Positions 51,929 to 59,205 of a DNA stretch of 64,000 bases are shown here, piece after piece. The stretch's first letter is position 1; each line of letters starts with the position of its first letter. Source of the DNA: Humitalea rosea. GTDB lineage: Bacteria; Pseudomonadota; Alphaproteobacteria; Acetobacterales; Acetobacteraceae. A model generated the notes under the pieces. The model searched no databases and was not told where the DNA came from. It saw only the letters and a program-made list of their open reading frames with translations. Location of the stretch: the NCBI RefSeq assembly GCF_003253705.1, contig NZ_QKYU01000009.1, positions 1 through 64,000 of the forward strand. The letters run 5' to 3'. Made by a program: the position numbers and the translations under genes.

Positions 51929-53716
51929 ATGGCAGCACCGCACTTCCTGCTGCAGACCCCGGTGGGTGGGGCCGGGCCGATGCTGGTCGGCGGCCAGCCC
52001 GCGCAAATCCGCTTCGCCGAGCTGCAACGCGCGGCGGGTACACATGCCGCCCTTTTCGCCGAACCGGTGCCGACGCGCGATGCGGCGGGTGCCATCGTCT
52101 CCTTCGCCTGGTACGGGACGGGCACCGAGGTCGAGCCCCTGAGCAGCCTGCCGCAGCCCCGCCGGGCCGCGGCCGAGGCACTGCTGCGCGACGCGCTGGC
52201 AGCACTTGCGCCTCGCGCGCGGGGGGCGGGCGATGAGGCGGCGCTGCTGGCCGCGGCACTGACCCTGCCGGATGCGGCGTCGATTCTGGTGCTGGACGGG
52301 CGGCCGGTGCTGGCCGGGTGGGGCCTGCCGCCCACCAATGCCGCGGCCCCGGCGCTCGGCCCCTATATGCCCGGAACGGCGCCGGCGGCGACGCCCCCGG
52401 TGGCCCCACCCGCCGCGGCGCGCGTGATCCCGCCGGCACCCCCGCCACCGCCTGCCGGAGGCTTAGCCCCGGGCGGGCCGCGGCGCTGGTGGCTGCTGCC
52501 GGTGGCGCTGCTGATCGCCGCCCTCTTCCTGGGGCTGGGGTTCTGGCTGGGCTGGCGGGCGCTGTCCGACATCGTCGCGAACCGGCGCCTGACCGCGGAA
52601 TTCGTGGACCGCGACCACATGCGCGCGGCGATCGAGCTGCAACGCCGCACCAATGAGACCCTGGCCGAGGAGGTCGAGCGCGCCCGTGCCGGCGCCGAGG
52701 GCAATGTCTGCCGCGCCACCCCCCTGACGCCACCCCCGCCCGGCCGCACCCTGATGCCGCAGGACCTGCCGGCGCAGCCGACCCCGGCGGCACCGGACGC
52801 GCCGGCCGATGCGCCCCTGGCGCCGCGCCCCTCCAATCTGTTGCAGCAGCTCGACCAGGCCGTGGTGCTGGTGGTCGGCCAGGGCGGGCAGGGGACCACG
52901 ATCGGGACCGGTTTCTTCGTCGGGCCCGGGCAGATCATCACCAACAACCATGTGGTGGCCGAGGCGACCGGCGGGTTGGTGGTCACCAGCCGCCACCTCG
53001 GCCGCGCCTTCCCGGCGACGGTGGTGCGCACGACCTCGGCCGCCGAGCCGGGGCAGCCTGATTTCGCATTGCTGCGAGTGGAGGGCGCGCCCTCCCTCAC
53101 ACCCTTCACTTTGACCCGGCAGGCGCAGCGGCTGGATGAGGTGGTGGCCGCCGGCTTCCCCGCCGCCATCGTGCAGAACGACCAGCGGTTCCGCGCGGTG
53201 ATGCAGGGCGACATGTCGCAGCTGCCGGATCTGGTGACGACGGATGGCCGGATCTCGGCAATCCAGACCCTGCAAAGCGGGCTGGTGGCGATGCCGCATA
53301 CCGCCTCGATCAGCCCAGGCAATTCGGGCGGGCCGCTGGTCGATCGCTGTGGCCGCGTCGTCGGGGTGAACACCTTCAACTTCATCAATGCGCAAATGGC
53401 CGAGCGCGTGGCCTATGCGCAGAAGACCGAGGCGCTGCTGACCTTTCTGCGCGAGGCAGGGGTGACGCCGGCCTTAGCGGATGGCGCCTGTTCGCCACAG
53501 GCGGCGCCGGTGCCGGCCGAAGCGCCGCCGCCCGCCACACCGCCTGCAACACCAGGGCCCGCCACACCCGGGCCCGCGACGCCGGGGCCCGCGACGCCGG
53601 GCGCGCCGGCACCGACCCCAGCGCCTGGAACGCCCGCCCCGGCCCCGGCTCCGACGCCGGCTCCAGCCCCGACCCCGCCCGCCGCTACCCGGCCCGCTGC
53701 CCCCCGGGCGCCCTGA
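51929..53716 (+). CDS. membrane-anchored trypsin-like serine protease of the SrfB/SrfC operon
   Basis: About 595 residues: an N-terminal cytoplasmic domain (1-150, with FAELQRAAGTHAALFAEPVP), a Pro-rich stretch, one membrane segment (WWLLPVALLIAALFLGLGF, near 188-206), a short coiled coil with a Cys, and a trypsin-like domain. The triad is visible as His in IITNNHVVAE (near 340), Asp in PDFALLRVE (near 377) and Ser in ISPGNSGGPLVD (near 466). The tail is Pro/Thr/Ala-rich with repeated PATPGPATPG. A TTG at 51884 is an alternative start. It heads the seven-gene run; its protease domain would lie in the periplasm. Confidence 0.85.
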   Translation: MAAPHFLLQTPVGGAGPMLVGGQPAQIRFAELQRAAGTHAALFAEPVPTRDAAGAIVSFAWYGTGTEVEPLSSLPQPRRAAAEALLRDALAALAPRARGAGDEAALLAAALTLPDAASILVLDGRPVLAGWGLPPTNAAAPALGPYMPGTAPAATPPVAPPAAARVIPPAPPPPPAGGLAPGGPRRWWLLPVALLIAALFLGLGFWLGWRALSDIVANRRLTAEFVDRDHMRAAIELQRRTNETLAEEVERARAGAEGNVCRATPLTPPPPGRTLMPQDLPAQPTPAAPDAPADAPLAPRPSNLLQQLDQAVVLVVGQGGQGTTIGTGFFVGPGQIITNNHVVAEATGGLVVTSRHLGRAFPATVVRTTSAAEPGQPDFALLRVEGAPSLTPFTLTRQAQRLDEVVAAGFPAAIVQNDQRFRAVMQGDMSQLPDLVTTDGRISAIQTLQSGLVAMPHTASISPGNSGGPLVDRCGRVVGVNTFNFINAQMAERVAYAQKTEALLTFLREAGVTPALADGACSPQAAPVPAEAPPPATPPATPGPATPGPATPGPATPGAPAPTPAPGTPAPAPAPTPAPAPTPPAATRPAAPRAP

Positions 53717-53719
53717 GCC

Positions 53720-54988
53720 ATGGCGCGCAGCCTCGCCGCCACCACGCGCGACGCCGATCTGCGCCCGCTTTCGGCCGGCGGGCAGCCGGTCGCCGCGGCC
53801 TGGGGGCAGATCGCGGCGCATCTGGCGCGCCGCCTCTCGCCGGCCCATGCGGCGATCCTGGCCGAACCCAACCCCGACCCCGCCCGCGCCACCACCGATT
53901 GGTATGCCGAGGGCGACGGCGAGGCCCTGCCGCTCGACCAGATGGCCCCCGAGCGCGCCCCCGCCTTCGAGGCCCTGGCCGCCGCCATCCGCGCCGAGGC
54001 GGAACGCCTCTCCGGCGAACGCGACGAGGGGTTGCGGCTGCTTGGGGAGTTGATTGCCCTGGCGCTCGAAATCCCCGACCGCGGCTATATCCGCGTGCGT
54101 GGGGACGCGGTGTTCCTGGTCGGCTGGGGCCACCATCTGGCCGGGCGGGCAGAGGGCGCGGCCCTGGTCCGCAGCCTGCCCAATACCGCCACCCCCATGG
54201 CCATGCTGGCGATCGGCGCCACGGCCCGGCGGCCGATCTGGCCCTGGGCGCTGCTGGCCGCGGCGCTGGTCGTGCTGATGCTCGCGATCGGCGCCTTCCT
54301 GGCGTGGCGCGACCCATTCGGCTGGCTCGTCACCTCCGACGCGCAATGCGTCGTCGATCCGGCCGATCTGGCCCTGCTGCGGGACCTGGACGCGGCGCAG
54401 GCGGAGGAAGCGACCCTGCGCGACCGCCTGGCCAGCATCGCCGAGGAGCTGGGCCGGCGGCGCCTCGCCTGCCAGCCACCGCCACCGCCGCCGCGCCCGC
54501 CCCCACGGCCACGCCCGCCCGAACCGGCCCCGCCGCCCGCGCCGCCGCCGCAGCCGCCACCTCAGCCACCAGCGCCGGAGCCGCCACGCAATGACGATGC
54601 CGACCGCGCCCGCCGCGAGGGCGCGCAGGAGGGCCGTGTGCAGATCATCCTCGGCTGGGATACGCGCGACGATCTGGACCTGTCGGTGATCTGCCCCGAT
54701 GGGCAGGTGATCTCCTACCAGCGCCGGCAGGGCTGCGGCGGGACCTTGGATGTGGACCGCAACGTCGGCGGCGACCGCAGCCGCACGCCGGTCGAGAACA
54801 TCTTCTTCACCGACCCGCAGCCGGGCACCTACCAGATCCGGGTGCACCAGTTCGACAGCGTGGACCGGCCGACCACACCCTATCGCGTGACCATCCGCAT
54901 CGCCGGCCAGCCGGATCGCACCATCGAGGGCGTCGCCCGCTCCGGCCCGCCCCGCGTGGTGGACCGTTTCACCCTTCCGGGGAGGTAG
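53720..54988 (+). CDS. single-pass membrane protein with C-terminal DUF2135/YfaP-like domain
   Basis: 422 residues with the same plan as its neighbours: an N-terminal domain (1-160, containing LSPAHAAILAEPNP and VFLVGWGHHLAGRA), a membrane segment near 172-192 (WPWALLAAALVVLMLAIGA), a coiled coil bounded by two cysteines (AQCVVDPADL and RRLACQPP), a run of PPPP/RPP repeats, then a beta domain from about 310. That domain has ILGWDTRDDLDLSVICPDGQ, GGTLDVDRNVGG, and PGTYQIRVHQFD, typical of DUF2135. It starts 4 bases after the protease stop. Function unknown. Confidence 0.8.
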   Translation: MARSLAATTRDADLRPLSAGGQPVAAAWGQIAAHLARRLSPAHAAILAEPNPDPARATTDWYAEGDGEALPLDQMAPERAPAFEALAAAIRAEAERLSGERDEGLRLLGELIALALEIPDRGYIRVRGDAVFLVGWGHHLAGRAEGAALVRSLPNTATPMAMLAIGATARRPIWPWALLAAALVVLMLAIGAFLAWRDPFGWLVTSDAQCVVDPADLALLRDLDAAQAEEATLRDRLASIAEELGRRRLACQPPPPPPRPPPRPRPPEPAPPPAPPPQPPPQPPAPEPPRNDDADRARREGAQEGRVQIILGWDTRDDLDLSVICPDGQVISYQRRQGCGGTLDVDRNVGGDRSRTPVENIFFTDPQPGTYQIRVHQFDSVDRPTTPYRVTIRIAGQPDRTIEGVARSGPPRVVDRFTLPGR

Positions 54989-54992
54989 GCCG

Positions 54993-56183
54993 ATGCTGCG
55001 CCTCACCGATTTTTCCCGTGACAAGCTGCGCTGGACCGGGCCGGAGGGGCTGTCCCCCTCCATCGCGGCGGCGCGACTGCGGCCGTTGCTCGCCGCCCTC
55101 GGCCCGCATCACGCGGCCCTCCTGGCCACCCCGGCCGAGGGCGCGGACAGCATCGCCTGGGACGCGCCGGGCCAGGCCTCCCGCGCCCTTGGCAGCCTGA
55201 ACCGCGCCGACCGGGCGGTCTTCGCGGCCTCGCTGTCGCAGTTGCTGTCCGACATCAGGCGTGCGGCGGAAACCGCGCGGGCGGAGGGCGATGCGGATCG
55301 CGCGGCGCTGCTCGACTTGGCGCGGATGGTCCCGACCCAGGATGCGGTCTTCGCCGTGGATGGCGCGCCGGTTCTGACCGCCTGGGGCTTCTGTGCGGCC
55401 TCCGGGCCGGTGGTCTCGGCGCTGGCGCGCTTCGACGACGGCGGCATCGCGGCCCCGGTGGCGCGGGACCGCAGCGCGATGTGGGTCAGCCTCGCGGCGC
55501 TGGCGGCCCTTGCGGCGGCGGCGGTCTTCGCGACCCCGGTCATCTCCGCCTGGCTGGCCCCGCCGATGCCGGCCTGCACGGTCGATGCCGCCGGGCTCGC
55601 CACGTTGCTGGAGCTGGAGCAGGCGCGCGAACAGGGCCGCGCCCTGGCCGGGGAGCGCGATGCGCTACGCCGCGGCCTGGGCCAGCGGCAACAGGACTGC
55701 CCGCTGCCCCCCGCCCCGCCGGCACCACCGCCCGAGCCCGAGCCGCCGCCAGCCCCGCCGCCGCGCCCGGCACCGCCGCCACCGCCGCCGCCGCCCCGGG
55801 CCGACCTTCCGGCCGATCGCTGGAACCGCGGCGATGTGGCGGTGCTGGAGGGGTGCTGGAACCTCGCCAGCACCTACCGCACCCGGGACGTCCGTACCGG
55901 GCGGATCAACCAGGTGCGAAGCTGGCGCGTCTGCTTCGACCGGCGCGGCCAGGGCACCCAGACCCTGACCTTCGACAATGGCGCGGTCTGCGAGGGTCCG
56001 GCACGCGGCTCTTTCGAGGGGCGGACGCTGGTCGTCGATGATGTCAGTGACCTGCATTGCAACGACCAATCCTACATCTACCGCCGGATCAGCCGGTGCG
56101 AACGCGCCAATGACACCAGGGCCGAATGCGAAACGATCCAGCCGGGGCAGGACACCCGCTCCCGCGTGACATTCCAACGATGA
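54993..56183 (+). CDS. single-pass membrane protein with unrecognised C-terminal beta domain
   Basis: 396 residues: an N-terminal domain (1-160, with LGPHHAALLATPAEG and VFAVDGAPVLTAWGF), a membrane segment near 166-186 (LAALAALAAAAVFATPVIS), a two-Cys coiled coil (MPACTVDAAGLATLLELEQA and QRQQDCPLPP), a Pro-rich linker, and a C-terminal domain from about 275 with VLEGCWNLASTYRTRDV, SWRVCFDRRGQGTQTLTFDN and YIYRRISRCERAND. Cysteines in this part could form disulfides in the periplasm. I do not recognise the domain; a lipocalin-like fold is only a guess. Confidence 0.77.
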   Translation: MLRLTDFSRDKLRWTGPEGLSPSIAAARLRPLLAALGPHHAALLATPAEGADSIAWDAPGQASRALGSLNRADRAVFAASLSQLLSDIRRAAETARAEGDADRAALLDLARMVPTQDAVFAVDGAPVLTAWGFCAASGPVVSALARFDDGGIAAPVARDRSAMWVSLAALAALAAAAVFATPVISAWLAPPMPACTVDAAGLATLLELEQAREQGRALAGERDALRRGLGQRQQDCPLPPAPPAPPPEPEPPPAPPPRPAPPPPPPPPRADLPADRWNRGDVAVLEGCWNLASTYRTRDVRTGRINQVRSWRVCFDRRGQGTQTLTFDNGAVCEGPARGSFEGRTLVVDDVSDLHCNDQSYIYRRISRCERANDTRAECETIQPGQDTRSRVTFQR

Positions 56184-56262
56184 AGCGCCGTTCCTTGCCG
56201 CGCCGCGGCTTCTGCGCCGATACTCTGACCACCCCCACGAGGCGCGAGCGACCACTGCCTCC

Positions 56263-59205
56263 ATGACCTATGCGACACCGCTCCTCAGCCTGATACCGGC
56301 CTCCGGCATCCAGTTCCTGGATGTCGATTTCGATATCGAGGCGCTGCCCCGTATCGGCCGCGCCTTCTGGGACGAAAAGCCCCTGCATCTGCGTGACGCG
56401 GCCGGCGACCAGCAGGTGTTCCTGCGGGCGCTGGAGGAAGGCGACGAGGGCGAACTCTACGACCCGGTCGGGCAACAGCACCCGCCGGAGGAGGAGGTCT
56501 ATCGCATCACCCGCAGCCAGGCGCTGGAGCCCTTCCTCGGGCGCTGGGTGCCGCTGCCTTACCTGCGCGTGGACAGCCAAGGAGCCGAGGGCGCGGTCGG
56601 CTTCGATTCCGGCCCCACCAACTGGGTGCGGGTGCGGATCGTCGAAATGACGGGGCTGCGCGGCGTCACGCATCGCGCGATCCTCGCCTTCGACACCAGC
56701 CTCGTGGAGCGGCAGGCGGGGCGCTACACCGGCCCAAGCCCGGATGATGCCTCGGGCAAGGGCGAGTTCCGCCTCGCGACCAAGATGGCCGACAACGCCG
56801 GCTTCCTGGCCGAGGGCTGGTTCGGGCAATGGGTGGAGGGGATGTTCCTCGACCTCAAGCGCGCGCAGCGGCGCGGGCGGGAGGTGAAGCCCGAGGAACT
56901 GCCCTATCGCATGGAACCCTGGGCACGGTTCCTGACGCTGCTGGACGTTTTGGTCGCGGCCCAGGCGGCGCCGCGCATCCGTCTGGTCGATGCCGGGATC
57001 GGCGGGCGAAAGACGCCGATGGTCGATGTCGATCTGGTGCTGGACATCGGCAATGCGCGCACCTGCGGCATTCTGGTGGAATCCTCGCCCGACGGCCCGC
57101 TGTCGCTGAATGATTCCTACCCGCTGGCGCTGCGCGACCTGACACGGCCGGAATTCGTCTGGCAAAAGCCCTTCGAAAGCCGGGTCGAGTTCTCTCGCGC
57201 GGTCTTCGGCGATGACGCGCTGTCGCGGCGCTCGGGGCGCGCGGGGGCCTTCACCTGGCCGTCGCCGCTGCGGGTCGGGCCGGAAGCGGTGCGGCTGGCC
57301 GGGCAGTCGATCGGCAATGAGGGCGCCACCGGGCTGTCCTCGCCCAAGCGGTATCTGTGGGACGAGCGCCCCTCCAGCCTGGGCTGGCGGTTCGCCGCGG
57401 CACGCGGGCCGGGGGCGGCGCCGGAACCGCCGGTGACGGGCGGCTTCATGATGGCGCTGACCGAGACCGGCGAGGTGGTTTCGCGCAGCCGCAATGCGGC
57501 GCCGGCGATCCGCGCGCGGTTCTCGCGCTCCTCGCTCTACACGCTGATGCTGGCGGAAATCCTGTTGCAGGCGATCGTGCAGATCAACGCGCCGGCGACG
57601 CGGGCGGCGCGGCGCAACGCCGATGTGCCGCGCCGGCTGCGCCGCGTGATCCTGACGCTGCCGACCGCCATGCCGGTCGCCGAGCAACGCATCGCCCGCC
57701 GTCGCGCCGAACATGCGGTGGAGCTGGTCTGGGATCTGATGGGCTGGTCCGCGGCATCGCCCGAGCGCGCCCCGGCCGCCCCGGTGCCGCCCCGCGTCTC
57801 CGCCAGGCTGGATGAGGCGACGGCGACGCAGCTTGTGTGGCTCTACGCCGAATCGGTCCATCGCCTCCAGGCCGATGCGCGGCAGTTGTTCGGGCTGATG
57901 GGGCGCGTGCGCGAAGGCTATGGCGCGAGCCCGTCCTTGCGGATCGCCAGCATCGACATCGGCGGTGGGACAACGGATCTTGCCGTCACCACCTTCGCCT
58001 TGGCGCAGGATCAGGAAATCCGCCCGACCCAGAACTTCCGAGAAGGCTTCAAGATCGCAGGCGACGATCTGCTGCAAACCGTGATCGAGCGCATGGTGCT
58101 GCCGCCGCTGGAACAGGCCTTGGGCGAGGCGGGGCTGCGCGAGCCGAAATCCTTCCTGCGCCGCGTGCTTGGCGGCGCCCGCGGCGGGCAGGCGGAATCC
58201 GAGCGGCAACTGACCCGGCAATTCGTCGCCCGTGTGCTGGAACCCTGCGCGCTGGCGCTGCTGTCGGAATACGAGATGCTGACAGCCGAAGCCTCCGGCC
58301 CCTTCGCGCGGCTGCCGCTGGCCGCCGGCCCCGGCCGCCCGCGCCACGACCGCGCCATCGCCTTTTTCGAACGCATCGCGACGGATGCGGGCGCCACCGG
58401 CTTCACCTTGGATACCGTCGAGGTTCCGGCCGAGGCGGGAGCCATGGATGGGCTGGTGCGCGGCACCCTGGGCCCGGTGCTGGCCGATCTGTGCGAGGCG
58501 GCGCATGCCTTCGACTGCGATGTGCTGCTGCTGTCCGGCCGGCCATCGCGGCTGCGCGCGGTGACGGATGTGGTGCTGGCGAAGCTGCCGGTGCCGGCAC
58601 ATCGCATCGTGCACATGCAGGGCTATGCGGCGGGGGGCTGGTATCCCTTCCGTGACTCGAACGGCCGCATCGAGGACCCCAAGACCACCGCGGCCGTCGG
58701 CGCGATGCTGGCGACGCTGGCGGAGGGCTCGCTGCCCGGCTTCCTGCTGCGTTCCTCGCGGCTGGGGATGAAATCCACCGCGCGCTTCATCGGGCGGCTG
58801 GAAACATCCGGCCAATTGCTGCATCGGAACGAGTATTTGCGCGACATCGACCTCGACGCGGTGGAGGATGGTGCGCCGCTGGAGGTGGAGATTCCCTTCG
58901 AGGCGCCCTCCATCCTCGGCTTCCGGCAACTACCGCTGGAGCGCTGGCCGGCGATGCCGCTCTATGCGCTGGAGTTCAGCAATCCCGACGAGGTGCGGAA
59001 CCTCGCCTTGCCATTGAAGGTGCGGCTGGCGCGCGCGCCGATGGAGGGCGCCGAGGCCGAAGCCGCGCGCGAACAATTCAAACCCGTCAGCGTGCGCGAT
59101 GCGGATGATCAGGAGCGGCATCCGACCACCGTGCGCATGCGGCTGCAAACCATGCGCGACGATGCCGGCTATTGGCGCGATACCGGGGCGCTGGGGGTGC
59201 CATGA
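56263..59205 (+). CDS. srfB: SrfB family protein (actin-like ATPase fold)
   Basis: 980-residue protein of the virulence-factor SrfB family. The actin/Hsp70-like ATPase motifs are visible: phosphate-1 in DIGNARTCGILVE (near 258), phosphate-2 in DIGGGTTDLAVTTFA (near 566) and an adenosine-type LLLSGRPSRLRAV (near 756). It lacks a signal peptide, so it is cytoplasmic. It precedes srfC with an ATGA overlap. In Salmonella srfABC is controlled by SsrB, but no molecular function is settled. Here the gene sits in a multi-gene membrane context and is likely the system's ATPase. Confidence 0.88.
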   Translation: MTYATPLLSLIPASGIQFLDVDFDIEALPRIGRAFWDEKPLHLRDAAGDQQVFLRALEEGDEGELYDPVGQQHPPEEEVYRITRSQALEPFLGRWVPLPYLRVDSQGAEGAVGFDSGPTNWVRVRIVEMTGLRGVTHRAILAFDTSLVERQAGRYTGPSPDDASGKGEFRLATKMADNAGFLAEGWFGQWVEGMFLDLKRAQRRGREVKPEELPYRMEPWARFLTLLDVLVAAQAAPRIRLVDAGIGGRKTPMVDVDLVLDIGNARTCGILVESSPDGPLSLNDSYPLALRDLTRPEFVWQKPFESRVEFSRAVFGDDALSRRSGRAGAFTWPSPLRVGPEAVRLAGQSIGNEGATGLSSPKRYLWDERPSSLGWRFAAARGPGAAPEPPVTGGFMMALTETGEVVSRSRNAAPAIRARFSRSSLYTLMLAEILLQAIVQINAPATRAARRNADVPRRLRRVILTLPTAMPVAEQRIARRRAEHAVELVWDLMGWSAASPERAPAAPVPPRVSARLDEATATQLVWLYAESVHRLQADARQLFGLMGRVREGYGASPSLRIASIDIGGGTTDLAVTTFALAQDQEIRPTQNFREGFKIAGDDLLQTVIERMVLPPLEQALGEAGLREPKSFLRRVLGGARGGQAESERQLTRQFVARVLEPCALALLSEYEMLTAEASGPFARLPLAAGPGRPRHDRAIAFFERIATDAGATGFTLDTVEVPAEAGAMDGLVRGTLGPVLADLCEAAHAFDCDVLLLSGRPSRLRAVTDVVLAKLPVPAHRIVHMQGYAAGGWYPFRDSNGRIEDPKTTAAVGAMLATLAEGSLPGFLLRSSRLGMKSTARFIGRLETSGQLLHRNEYLRDIDLDAVEDGAPLEVEIPFEAPSILGFRQLPLERWPAMPLYALEFSNPDEVRNLALPLKVRLARAPMEGAEAEAAREQFKPVSVRDADDQERHPTTVRMRLQTMRDDAGYWRDTGALGVP

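Noticed and set aside
53549..53615. Short direct repeats at the end of the protease gene, considered as a CRISPR or minisatellite
   Set aside because: Units of about 15 bases encode PATPG repeats in frame and are imperfect; they are a low-complexity protein tail, not an array.
56089..58929. 946-codon minus-strand frame opposite srfB
   Set aside because: Shadow of srfB, whose plus-strand reading has the actin-like ATPase motifs.
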